64,000 bases of DNA from Kordia antarctica. Its GTDB lineage: Bacteria > Bacteroidota > Bacteroidia > Flavobacteriales > Flavobacteriaceae. The notes below the pieces were generated by a model. The model worked only from the letters and a program-made list of their open reading frames with translations. It was not told the origin of the DNA and did no database searches. The DNA lies in contig NZ_CP019288.1 of assembly GCF_009901525.1 (NCBI RefSeq), positions 1,827,501 through 1,891,500 on the forward strand. Reading direction: 5' to 3'. This document shows positions 1 through 8,051 of this stretch, piece by piece. The translations under genes and the position numbers were made by a program. Each line of letters starts with the position of its first letter. Positions within the stretch are counted from its first letter, which is position 1.

Positions 1-348
1 TATTGTGTCGCACTTTACATCTGAAAAGTTTTTTGTTTTTTGTTGATTCGTTGTTTGTTGATTTGTTAATTTGGTTGTCTGTTGATTTGTTACTTCGCTG
101 CTTGCCTGTTCTAAACTCGGGTTAACGATGGAGCCGTTGTTGGAACTCTTGGGAGATCGTTGCTTTTTCTAAAGGGTTTTGCATTCCTATATATATAGTG
201 TTACCTTAATTTGGTTTTGAAACTCCAAACTTATCTCCCAAAGCGACTGGCGAGAGCTGTCCCCTTGTATGAAAAGTCAAAACGACTGATAAATGACATC
301 AAAACCAGTATTCATGCGTGTTTTCTCTATTTTGAAAACCAATTTTTT
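1..348. other. Intergenic region upstream of the recombinase
   Basis: I see no convincing gene here. The stretch is rich in T and G on the plus strand and carries degenerate TTGTTGATTTG-like repeats at about 40-100, one of which recurs near 41.2 kb. An open frame in phase with the recombinase runs back to a TTG at 211, but its first 46 residues do not resemble a recombinase N-terminus, so I treat them as non-coding leader. If the recombinase belongs to an integrated element, an attachment site could lie here, but no matching second copy is identifiable within the window. Confidence 0.4.
69..98 (+). repeat. Dispersed T/G-rich repeat, copy A
   Basis: A 30-bp stretch running ATTTGG...TTCGC matches positions 41230-41259 at 24 of 30 bases by eye, with no gaps. 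Both copies sit in intergenic DNA within a longer T/G-rich, loosely repetitive stretch. Function is unknown. It may be a decayed copy of a dispersed repeat. Confidence 0.4.
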
Positions 349-1662
349 ATGTCTACATTTAATGAAATTTTACAAAACGAATACGTTATCGAATACAATT
401 TGAAAGCAAAGAAAGATTATTCACAGCCAAAGGTTTATGATGCAAACGGCGATTTAAGCAAACGTTGGTACGTGTATTACTCCTACCGAGAGCCTAAAAC
501 TGATAAATTAAAAAGACAGCCACCTATATATAAAGGAGCAAATCGGTTTGATACAAAAGCAGAGCGCCTTGAAATTTTAATGGCATATAAACTTGCATTG
601 AAGAAGCTGTTATCACAAGGATATAGTCCTTATGAGAATTATAAGGTCACTGAAGCTAAGATAGAAAAAATTGAAAAGGAAGCGATAAAAGACAAAAGTT
701 TACTGCCAAAGACAAATGAATATAACGTTAGAGAAGCCTTGATTTTTGCCCTTGAACAGAAACTCCCCTATTTGTCAAGACGCGGTAAAATAAATATTAA
801 AGGAAATTTAAAACGCTTTTTAACTTGGTTGAAAGATCAAAAATTAGATATCATTACTATAAAGGAACTAAAACGCCGAGAAGTTTCGATTTTTTTAAAT
901 ACTATTAAGAAGTATGACAAGCATCGTAATTTAACCGATGAACCCGTGAATGCAAAAACACGTAATGGGTACAGAACTTCTCTGTCTTCACTTTTTAGTC
1001 AATTGGTAAGTGATGATATTGTAGCCTACAATATTATTACAGCTATTAAGAAGCTAAAAGAAAATCCTAAGAAACATAAATCATATACAGACTCGCAGAT
1101 TAGAGTAATGCGTGAGTATATGGATGACAATGATCCATATCTTAGAAAGTTTACACAGTTTATTGCGTATGCATTTTTGAGAAATGTAGAAGTATGTCGA
1201 CTTAAAGTTGGCGACATTGATTTAGAAAATAGAAGATTGTATGTTCAAACCAAAACCGAAGCACAGGAAGTCGTTCCTATTATTGAGAGTTTAGCAAAGG
1301 TAATTGAGCAAATGGAACTCCATAAATACAAATCAACTGATTTTATTTTTTCTGATAGCGAAACTTGTGGAGAGTGGAATGTTTCTGAAAAGACTAAAAC
1401 CAATCATTTTTATGATCGTTTTGCAATAATGAAAAAGGAATTACAACTTGACACCGATCAAACTTTATATTCTTTTAAGCATACTGCCGCATCCAATTTG
1501 TATAATTCTTTAGCTTCTGAGGGAAAAGCAGATGAACAAGTACTTACTGAACTGATGAGTTTTACAAGACATAAGACTAAATCGCAACTTCGTAAGTATT
1601 TGAGAGGTATTGGCGCTTCACTAGCAAAAGATTATTCAAATAAATATACCATTGATTTTTAA
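349..1662 (+). CDS. Tyrosine recombinase/integrase
   Basis: A site-specific recombinase of the phage-integrase superfamily, 437 aa. The N-terminal part (about 130-250) looks like a SAM-like core-binding domain, and the C-terminal catalytic domain starts near 255. Catalytic positions visible are Arg278 (in FLRNVEVCRL), Lys302 (QTKTEAQ), His408 (TRHK) and the nucleophile Tyr417 (LRKYLR). The usual H-x-x-R motif reads YSFKHT, that is Tyr374 and Lys377, a substitution I associate with Bacteroidota integrases. I chose ATG 349 because the frame upstream to TTG 211 looks non-coding. A strong terminator follows. It stands at the edge of a patch of small unusual genes, so it may mobilise them, but I cannot see both ends of an element. 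Confidence 0.85.
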   Translation: MSTFNEILQNEYVIEYNLKAKKDYSQPKVYDANGDLSKRWYVYYSYREPKTDKLKRQPPIYKGANRFDTKAERLEILMAYKLALKKLLSQGYSPYENYKVTEAKIEKIEKEAIKDKSLLPKTNEYNVREALIFALEQKLPYLSRRGKINIKGNLKRFLTWLKDQKLDIITIKELKRREVSIFLNTIKKYDKHRNLTDEPVNAKTRNGYRTSLSSLFSQLVSDDIVAYNIITAIKKLKENPKKHKSYTDSQIRVMREYMDDNDPYLRKFTQFIAYAFLRNVEVCRLKVGDIDLENRRLYVQTKTEAQEVVPIIESLAKVIEQMELHKYKSTDFIFSDSETCGEWNVSEKTKTNHFYDRFAIMKKELQLDTDQTLYSFKHTAASNLYNSLASEGKADEQVLTELMSFTRHKTKSQLRKYLRGIGASLAKDYSNKYTIDF

Positions 1663-1683
1663 ATTCAAAAAAAGCACTCATCT

Positions 1684-1736
1684 CTAAGCAATAAGTTGTT
1701 CCAATATGAACTTATTGCTTAGCGATGCCTTTTTTT
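1684..1736 (+). terminator. Rho-independent terminator after the recombinase
   Basis: A perfect 14-bp stem (1684-1697 pairing with 1709-1722) encloses an 11-nt loop and is followed within a few bases by a run of T ending at 1736. It begins 21 bp after the recombinase stop codon. Confidence 0.85.
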
Positions 1737-2138
1737 AGTGCATCAAACGTACTTTAAAAAAACGTTCAGTTTTACAACCTAATTTCCCAAAACTCGCATT
1801 TCGCTCTTTTCTTTTATCTTAATTTACGACCAAAAACATAAGAAAAGGATTTCTATTCACTCTATTTGACTTTATTTTTATCAAAAATTTCAAATAAAGA
1901 GAAAAATTTTTCAAAGATTCTCCTCTTTTTGAAGGCTACTATTTTATGAATCATCTTTCCCAAACTAAAAAAGTTCCTCCTGATTCTTGAATTTAACTTT
2001 TTTAATCATAAAAGCATGATTTTAAGACACTTATATATTTTAGAGAAATCGAATTTAAAAAAAGGTAAAAAGTACACCAAAAGTACCGAAAACTTTATCC
2101 CAACTATACGCATGGCTTTTTTTAACCTACAAAATACA
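1737..2138. other. Intergenic region with no recognisable gene
   Basis: About 400 bp of very AT-rich DNA between the recombinase terminator and the first small membrane protein. An open frame in phase with that protein reaches back to 2016, but its extra 41 residues are lysine-rich and unlike a signal or membrane segment, so I read it as leader. The promoter of the following small operon presumably lies here, but I cannot place it with confidence. Confidence 0.4.
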
Positions 2139-2315
2139 ATGGAAACAAAAAATCAAGAATTTAGTTTGAGCATGTTTGCAGTACAAACCATCTTAGTTGT
2201 AGTCAGTATACTAGTGGTTTTTATCATTGCAAAACTGTGCTATGACAAGTATAAAAATACACGATTTGATGAAGCTGATTCACAAACTAAACTCACATTA
2301 AAACATCAACAATAG
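2139..2315 (+). CDS. Small single-pass membrane protein
   Basis: A 58-residue protein with one hydrophobic segment at about residues 14-35 (FAVQTILVVVSILVVFIIAK), a short N-terminus and a charged C-terminal tail. ATG 2139 was chosen over an upstream in-frame ATG at 2016 because it gives a compact membrane protein. It ends 4 bp before the ABC ATPase-like gene, so the two are almost certainly co-transcribed. No family recognised. A plausible role is membrane partner of that ATPase-like protein, which has no membrane domain of its own, but this is inference. Confidence 0.55.
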   Translation: METKNQEFSLSMFAVQTILVVVSILVVFIIAKLCYDKYKNTRFDEADSQTKLTLKHQQ

Positions 2316-2319
2316 CAGT

Positions 2320-3102
2320 ATGCTACAATTTGAATCGCTACATATTGAAAATTTATCGATCCAATTAGTTGGACAGAAGCAATTGCTGAAAAGCATTAAC
2401 ATTCAGCTTATCAAAAATCAATGTAATGCTATTGTTTGTAAAAATGAAGTTGAACAAAATACATTTAGTCAAATTTTACAAAAAAAGGGTGCCTATGAAA
2501 ACGGAACAGTAACCATTAATAATCATATTTCACTCAATGAAGTTAATATAAAAGATTGGCATCAAATGATTGGTGTAATTCAAGGAAGTGTTAAGATATT
2601 TCCAACATATGCACTTGAAAATATTGTAATGGAAGACTATACGCTTTCTAATAAAATACACCGCTTTGAAGATATTCACGAATTTATACAAGAATATGGT
2701 TTTGACGATTTTATACAAAGCTTGCCACAAGGATATGCAACTATATTGGGCGAAAGTGGCGTAAACTTATCGGGCGGACAAAAACAAATACTAGCACTGA
2801 TTCGTGTATTATACAAAAAACCACAATTATTAATTCTGGACGAGTTTACTTCTGCAATGGATAGAAACACCGAACACTTTGTGTTGCAATTGTTAAAACG
2901 CTTAAAATATAAAATCAGCATCATATTTATATCACACCGACTGCATTCATTAAAACAAATAGCAGATCACATTTACGTGATTGAAAACGGAGAAACAATT
3001 GTAAATGGAAGCCACAAAGAACTGCTAAGAACCGCTAATTTTTATAGTGATTTTTGGACGGATATTTTAAATAAAAAAGAAGCCTTGAAGTTGATTTTAT
3101 AA
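2320..3102 (+). CDS. Stand-alone ABC ATPase-like protein with degenerate Walker A
   Basis: A 260-residue nucleotide-binding-domain protein resembling the C-terminal domain of peptidase-type (bacteriocin/type I secretion) ABC exporters, but without peptidase or transmembrane domains. The ABC signature LSGGQ (150-154), Walker B with catalytic glutamate (LLILDE, 170-175), D-loop (SAMD) and H-loop His206 (ISHRL) are all intact. The Walker A region, which should read GxxGxGKS/T, reads CKNEVEQNT (40-48), with the glycines and the phosphate-binding lysine gone. It therefore probably cannot bind ATP in the usual way, yet the frame is open throughout, which argues against simple decay. It is flanked by two tiny membrane proteins. 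It could be the regulatory half of a heterodimer or a relic of a larger exporter. Confidence 0.75.
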   Translation: MLQFESLHIENLSIQLVGQKQLLKSINIQLIKNQCNAIVCKNEVEQNTFSQILQKKGAYENGTVTINNHISLNEVNIKDWHQMIGVIQGSVKIFPTYALENIVMEDYTLSNKIHRFEDIHEFIQEYGFDDFIQSLPQGYATILGESGVNLSGGQKQILALIRVLYKKPQLLILDEFTSAMDRNTEHFVLQLLKRLKYKISIIFISHRLHSLKQIADHIYVIENGETIVNGSHKELLRTANFYSDFWTDILNKKEALKLIL

Positions 3103-3172
3103 ACAAATTTAAAAAACCCCATCAAAACTATTTAAGTGTTGTTAATAGCCATTAATATTCATAAAAATAGGT

Positions 3173-3340
3173 GTGGAAGATATACATGTAAATTTCCTTA
3201 TTGTAGTACTTGTAATGGAGATTCTAATCATTGTCTTTATCGTTTTATACTATAAAGGAAAGCTAACATTTAAGAAGAAACTGAAAAAGAGAAATAACGT
3301 TGATGATGAAATTGAGAATGAATTGAAAAATAATAATTAG
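3173..3340 (+). CDS. Small single-pass membrane protein (GTG start)
   Basis: A 55-residue open frame starting at GTG 3173, or shorter from an internal ATG at residue 15. It has one hydrophobic segment (FLIVVLVMEILIIVFIVLYY, residues 8-27) followed by a lysine-rich then acidic tail. Its layout mirrors the 58-residue protein at 2139: short N-terminus, one membrane helix, charged C-terminus. It follows the ATPase-like gene by 70 bp and may complete a three-gene unit. No recognised family. Short length and a non-ATG start keep confidence low. Confidence 0.4.
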   Translation: MEDIHVNFLIVVLVMEILIIVFIVLYYKGKLTFKKKLKKRNNVDDEIENELKNNN

Positions 3341-3472
3341 CATTTTAGAAAAATGTAGAAAAGTAACATACTGTACATTATTTTCTTTGAAAATTTTGGA
3401 GAAACAATACGTTTGTTTATTTGGTCAAAACGTGTTGTTAGGTGTGTTAAAGTGGGTCTTAGGGTTGACCTT

Positions 3473-3731
3473 GCAAAGCGATGGTTCGCTGTCGCTTTGC
3501 TTTTTAGATTCCGAATATTAATAGAAAATAAACATTTTCGTTTTCACGAGAACTAGATGTTATGATTGGGTTGGAGTAACAGATTCCCACTTTCGTGAGA
3601 ATAAAATATCTAATTCTTTGTTATTTTTAGACAGGCAAAGCGGTACTAGGTTTGATCTTGGTTGGTTGTACCTAGTCGCTTTGTTATCATAAATAATGAG
3701 AAGTAAAAAGAGATTCCCGTTTTCACGGGAA
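3473..3731 (+). repeat. Array of five hairpins of two types
   Basis: Two larger hairpins share the outer stem CAAAGCG/CGCTTTG: 3473-3500 (9-bp stem, 10-nt loop) and 3636-3683, which adds an inner ACTAGGT/ACCTAGT stem. Three small hairpins share a TTTC loop: 3535-3552, 3583-3602 and 3714-3731 (TTCCCGT-tttc-ACGGGAA, perfect). Sequence changes between the small copies largely keep pairing. The region otherwise contains no gene until the 38-residue frame whose ATG abuts the last hairpin. This looks like a dispersed palindromic repeat family of Flavobacteriia, but the clustering is unusual. Confidence 0.55.
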
Positions 3732-3848
3732 ATGAATATGAACGAAACAAGATTACAATTCTTAAAAGGTTTCATCACAGGTTTTTTGACTGCAATTGTA
3801 TTTATAGTCCTTTTTGTAGCGGTAGCTTTATATGTGACGTACACCTAA
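3732..3848 (+). CDS. 38-residue membrane peptide
   Basis: A very short open frame with a polar N-terminus (MNMNETRLQFLKG) and one strongly hydrophobic helix at about residues 14-34, ending VTYT. An alternative start is ATG 3738. It begins immediately after the last hairpin of the array and ends 12 bp before the convergent peptidase-like gene. The composition is that of a small single-pass membrane peptide. No family recognised, and I cannot exclude a chance frame. Confidence 0.35.
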   Translation: MNMNETRLQFLKGFITGFLTAIVFIVLFVAVALYVTYT

Positions 3849-3860
3849 TTTATCATTTAT

Positions 3861-6680
3861 TCAATACCATCGCCTAGTAAATAGTTTTATGAGTGTGGAA
3901 ATACTTAATGTTACTCTAAATCTAATTTTTTCTCCGTATTCATCTTGCGCTAATTCAAATCCATTATTTGAAGCTACAGGAAAATATAATTCAAAATAAT
4001 CTGCTACCAAGCTTAACTTTACTCCTGAATCGTAAGCAAAATTTGGACTTAATCCTCTATTTTTTAAGAGTCCGATGTCTCCATATGCATGAATCCAGTT
4101 CCAAATACTCACTTCTCCATTTAATGTTGTTATCCATTGGTTTGCAAATCTGGTGTCTAAAACTGACTTGAAGCCACCTTCGGCAGTTATAAATTCTTGT
4201 GATACCAAACCTTCATCTTCAGATCTTCCTAGATAGCCATAATCAAATAAATAATCTGATGGTCTGTCTAATGCAAAATCAAAATAACCATTATTTACTT
4301 GATTGTTATTATTTAAAAATGTTCCTGCAAATAATCTTAAACTAATTTGTCTGTTATTTAAAAATAATTTTCTATAAAATGCAGTTATATATAGTTTGCT
4401 GAAATTTTTTGACAATTCATAATCTCCTTTAAAATAAATGATGTCCGAAAAATTAGAGTTAGAATATAAATACCTAGCATTAAGCACACTATAATCTGGA
4501 GTTTCCAAAGGCACTTCTACATCAACGTCTCTTGAAATATTTACACTTCTCAATGTTATTCTTTGAAGCAAATTACTTCTTAAATCTTTACTCCTATAAT
4601 TGAAATCAATATATGGTGTAAAACTATTGGCAAACAACTCTGGTGCATAACTGGTTCTATTAACTGAAATTCCTATTTTATATGAATACCAACCATACTC
4701 TTTAAATTGTTGATTTAGCTTAAACGAAGCCGATCCAATTAACGCATTGGACTTAAAACCGTAAGTTGGTATAATCTTGTAACTAAATGGCTTTGAAATT
4801 ATGGTAGTGTTATAAATATTTCCTCCAAGCGTTAATCCATCATAGATGTTATCAAATTCTATGATTGGCATAAAAAAAGTTTGGTTTTTACTAGGGTCTT
4901 CGGAATCTAATAATAACCTTACTTGTAATGGTTTGTTTAAAAACCCTTTTAAGTTCTTATAATTGTTGGAACGCTTTACTTCTGGAATATTTTTATCATA
5001 ATCAATAACCAATTTATCCGCATCGTCATTTTTTATAGTGACTTGCTTTTTGTCCAAAAAACCATCAACCCAAATTTTATGAATCACTTTATCATCTTTA
5101 ATAGATGAAATGGAGACTGGCATAGTGTTTTGTCTTTTATTTTTTAAAGTGATAATTAGAGAATCGCCTTTTTTTTCCACATTTTTAAACTTGAAATCAA
5201 GCTTGGTATTTTCAGCAATGAATTCATAGAAGAACCAATTGGTGTTTTTCTTTGCTGAAGCTTCAATAATAGTCTGAAATTGTTGAGCAGAGGTTAGTTT
5301 TAGCTTATAATTTGAATAAAATTGTTTTATACTTTTACGAACTGTTCCATCTTCTAAATAATCTTCAAGATACTTTAATCCAAGTCCAGCTTTGTAAGTA
5401 TTCGCTATATTATAATTGAATTTTAAAAGGGAATCACTTCGTGTTTCTAAAGATTGATCTATAAAGCGTCTTGCCATATTTTTATAGCCTAAATAATATT
5501 GGGCGTTAAATTTTAAATCTGCTGCGTGAAACCATCGCAAACCTATTACTTTAGAAAGTTTACCTCCTAACTTTTCTTCAGGATAATAGGTGTTAATATA
5601 ATCCATCATTAAATACACTAAAATTCCATCTGTAACCCATTTTTCTTCTCTTGGATTAATGACTAAACTACTTTCTAAAACAGCATCAATCATACTTTTC
5701 AAAAGTTGCATTTCAAACTGAAACTCATTTGAAAAAGGGCTGAATTTTTCTGGAAACTGATTAAATCCATAAATGGGATTTTTTCGTTGATCGATATTTG
5801 AAATAATGAGTTTTTCTAAAGAATAAGCTCCTAAATTCTCTTTTAGATAAGCAACTATTTTATTAGCGGTTTCTAACTTTATTGAATCTTCAACTTTATA
5901 TGCATTGATATTAGTGACCAATTCAAATTCTTCTGTTTTAAGGCTATAAAAGTTTGATGAATTCTGAATGTACACCTTGACTTCTCTTTGGTTTTTTCCA
6001 GAAAGGAAAATCAATTTTTCGCCATTAGTAGTCTGTTCTGATTGTTCGAGACCAGAAGTTAAAGTGTAGTTGTCTGGCATAGTGAATTCAATGTCATAAG
6101 AAGACAAGGGCGCATAAAAATCACTTAAATCCTTATTGCTGTATACTTCCCATTTTGTATCATAAACCGCAGGCACTATATACCAATATCTTAAATTATA
6201 ATTCTTTCCCTTTGTATATCCGTTACCTGTGAACTTATCATCTGGAAGTTTAACATCATAGGAAAAACTGATGTGAGTACTTTCGTTTGGTGCAAGAGGT
6301 TCACTTAAATTGATTTCTAAAATATCTTGAACATTGTTGTAGCGTTTCCAAACCAAAGGTTGTTGTGATTTATTTTTAATAGTATGTATTTTAGTGAAAC
6401 CACGCTCAAAATCGCTCGCAAAATGAAAATTTCGTTTGTAATCTTCTGCAAAGCGTTTTGCCAGCGGTGTTTCTTTATCGGAATAACTGTTTGCCCAATC
6501 GTGAAGTAAAATTTTGGTTAAGGTATCCTTTGAGGTATTAAAATAAACGATTTCTTGATCTATTTTAATGATATGATGAACCGTGTCGAGTTTTGCTTCA
6601 ATTTTTATGTTATGTTGTGCAAAACCAATTATCGTGGTTAAAAAAAAGACAGTACTGGTTAAAAGTTTCGTTATTTTCAT
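3861..6680 (-). CDS. M1 peptidase-like protein fused to an outer-membrane beta-barrel, catalytic motif lost
   Basis: A 939-residue exported protein with a signal peptide ending near FAQ (21-22). The first ~500 residues follow the M1 aminopeptidase layout: beta-sandwich N-domain, then a gluzincin-like region. The zinc motif HExxH is absent. At the expected place (23 residues before the WVTDG motif that stands for WLNEG) the sequence reads KSMID (328-332), and the third ligand Glu is Asp351. From about 590 to the C-terminus, alternating aromatic strands ending FTRRWY suggest an outer-membrane beta-barrel. The fold assignment is from family resemblance and loss of the active site is seen directly. 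It probably acts as a surface binding or scaffold protein rather than a peptidase. It converges with the preceding small gene. Confidence 0.7.
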   Translation of the reverse strand: MKITKLLTSTVFFLTTIIGFAQHNIKIEAKLDTVHHIIKIDQEIVYFNTSKDTLTKILLHDWANSYSDKETPLAKRFAEDYKRNFHFASDFERGFTKIHTIKNKSQQPLVWKRYNNVQDILEINLSEPLAPNESTHISFSYDVKLPDDKFTGNGYTKGKNYNLRYWYIVPAVYDTKWEVYSNKDLSDFYAPLSSYDIEFTMPDNYTLTSGLEQSEQTTNGEKLIFLSGKNQREVKVYIQNSSNFYSLKTEEFELVTNINAYKVEDSIKLETANKIVAYLKENLGAYSLEKLIISNIDQRKNPIYGFNQFPEKFSPFSNEFQFEMQLLKSMIDAVLESSLVINPREEKWVTDGILVYLMMDYINTYYPEEKLGGKLSKVIGLRWFHAADLKFNAQYYLGYKNMARRFIDQSLETRSDSLLKFNYNIANTYKAGLGLKYLEDYLEDGTVRKSIKQFYSNYKLKLTSAQQFQTIIEASAKKNTNWFFYEFIAENTKLDFKFKNVEKKGDSLIITLKNKRQNTMPVSISSIKDDKVIHKIWVDGFLDKKQVTIKNDDADKLVIDYDKNIPEVKRSNNYKNLKGFLNKPLQVRLLLDSEDPSKNQTFFMPIIEFDNIYDGLTLGGNIYNTTIISKPFSYKIIPTYGFKSNALIGSASFKLNQQFKEYGWYSYKIGISVNRTSYAPELFANSFTPYIDFNYRSKDLRSNLLQRITLRSVNISRDVDVEVPLETPDYSVLNARYLYSNSNFSDIIYFKGDYELSKNFSKLYITAFYRKLFLNNRQISLRLFAGTFLNNNNQVNNGYFDFALDRPSDYLFDYGYLGRSEDEGLVSQEFITAEGGFKSVLDTRFANQWITTLNGEVSIWNWIHAYGDIGLLKNRGLSPNFAYDSGVKLSLVADYFELYFPVASNNGFELAQDEYGEKIRFRVTLSISTLIKLFTRRWY

Positions 6681-6716
6681 TAAAATGCTAGTCGTAAGCT
6701 TAATTTTTTTTTACTA

Positions 6717-7340
6717 TTATTTATTCTTTTCTGAAATAGCTTTGTACTTAGCTTCTGCTTTCAGTTTTTCCATTAACTTAATGTTCTTTTCTTTTTTTTC
6801 TTCAAGAATGTTTTTACCATATTCTGTATGGTATTTGTGACCTGTTAAAAAATTAAGATTCAAATTAAGCCAATCTTCATCGGTAAAAATTAAATCCATA
6901 TGGGTTTTCCATTCCATCCTTAACAATTCATTTTTTAGCATATAATTTTTGCTTGACAAATGTAACAAATCGGCATCACAAATTATACGTTCCAATTTGG
7001 TTATAGGTTGTTGTGGCATTTTAGTTGCGTTAATACAATTCATCACTTGAGCAATGTTTTTATCAGGATATTCTATATAGCTCAAAAATATTTGCGCATT
7101 TTTAGAACTAATAGCTTCGTGACCTTTATAAATTATTGAAATACCAGTATCGTGGAAGAGAGCTGCTATTTTTAAAATTTCTAATTCCTCGGTATTCAGA
7201 TTTTCATTCTTTCCTATAGTCTGTACATTTTTATACACTTCTAAAGTATGTTGCATACTATGAAATGGCAACACTTTACATCTGCTATGTGTCAGCAGAT
7301 CAAAGCAGTGTTTTTTCACTTTATGTATTATTTGGTACAT
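6717..7340 (-). CDS. HD-domain phosphohydrolase
   Basis: A 207-residue cytoplasmic protein of the HD superfamily of metal-dependent phosphohydrolases. Ligand motifs are visible in order: the first His in PFHSMQHTLEV (about 26-36), the HD pair in ALFHDTG (about 60-66) and the distal Asp in CDADLLHL (about 121-128). The natural substrate cannot be told from sequence; relatives act on nucleotides or cyclic nucleotides. It starts 6 bp after the PAP2 gene at 7347-7916 and is probably translated from the same message, which suggests a linked role in lipid or signal-nucleotide turnover. Confidence 0.75.
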   Translation of the reverse strand: MYQIIHKVKKHCFDLLTHSRCKVLPFHSMQHTLEVYKNVQTIGKNENLNTEELEILKIAALFHDTGISIIYKGHEAISSKNAQIFLSYIEYPDKNIAQVMNCINATKMPQQPITKLERIICDADLLHLSSKNYMLKNELLRMEWKTHMDLIFTDEDWLNLNLNFLTGHKYHTEYGKNILEEKKEKNIKLMEKLKAEAKYKAISEKNK

Positions 7341-7346
7341 CTATAC

Positions 7347-7916
7347 TTAAAATTTGTATTTAAACCCAACTAAATAGTCTCCTTTTCCGCTATTAAACGT
7401 AAGTTCAAAATGTTCTTTTTCATAAGGTGTTGTAAACAAATATGTACTTCCAATACCTACTAATGCTCCTCCTAAAATGTCCCATCCATCATGTCTATCG
7501 TGTATGCCTTCAACTCTAGTATATGCTACATAAGTGGCTAGCAAATATGCTGGTACTCCAAATTTCCATCCATATCTTCTATGTAAAAAAGAAGCTCCGC
7601 TAAAAGCTACAGCAGTATGTCCTGACGGGAAAGCATGACCATCAGTTCTACCATCGGGTCTTGGTTTATTAATCGTAACTTTTAATACATAGGTTAAAGC
7701 TAAAGTAGTTCCGTACGATTTAGAGAATTGCCAAAATCCTTTTTTGTCTTTTTTTATAATAATCGTTACTAAAGAAGCCAACGCTGGAACATGCTGTGCA
7801 TAATCTCCAAAATCCTGTATAAATTGTTCTCTACGAATTTCACTGGGAGAATCCATTTCTTGGGCATACATTAAAGATGTAAAGAAAATAGCAAGTACTA
7901 GAAAGCAATTTTTCAT
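7347..7916 (-). CDS. Exported PAP2-family phosphatase
   Basis: A 189-residue PAP2 (phosphatidic acid phosphatase type 2) protein with a signal peptide ending MYAQ (about 19). All three phosphatase motifs are present: KVTINKPRP, FPSGHTA and TRVEGIHDRHDGWD. Such enzymes remove phosphate from lipid A, undecaprenyl pyrophosphate or phospholipid headgroups on the periplasmic side. The C-terminus (GDYLVGFKYKF) ends in an aromatic residue after alternating hydrophobics, like an outer-membrane strand. It is a clear paralogue of the gene at 40015-40656, sharing SFLHRRYG-like and GFKYKF-like blocks. It leads a two-gene operon with the HD protein. Confidence 0.85.
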   Translation of the reverse strand: MKNCFLVLAIFFTSLMYAQEMDSPSEIRREQFIQDFGDYAQHVPALASLVTIIIKKDKKGFWQFSKSYGTTLALTYVLKVTINKPRPDGRTDGHAFPSGHTAVAFSGASFLHRRYGWKFGVPAYLLATYVAYTRVEGIHDRHDGWDILGGALVGIGSTYLFTTPYEKEHFELTFNSGKGDYLVGFKYKF

Positions 7917-8051
7917 TTTTATTTAGGGGTTTTTAAAATTTAAACTAATATTTTATCTTTAGTAGAATTGAATGTCAATTCTAAATGTTCATTTTTGATA
8001 TTCAGTAATGAATACAAGCATCAGCGAGTGCAAATAAGCCATTATGTTTTT

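Noticed and set aside
3560-3844. 94-residue open frame on the minus strand
   Set aside because: It runs through the hairpin array and the complement of the 38-residue membrane peptide, and its residues reflect the repeats.
7957-7962. Single CTTTAG upstream of the PAP2/HD operon
   Set aside because: Orientation is opposite to the gene, there is no second box and no -7 element at the right spacing.
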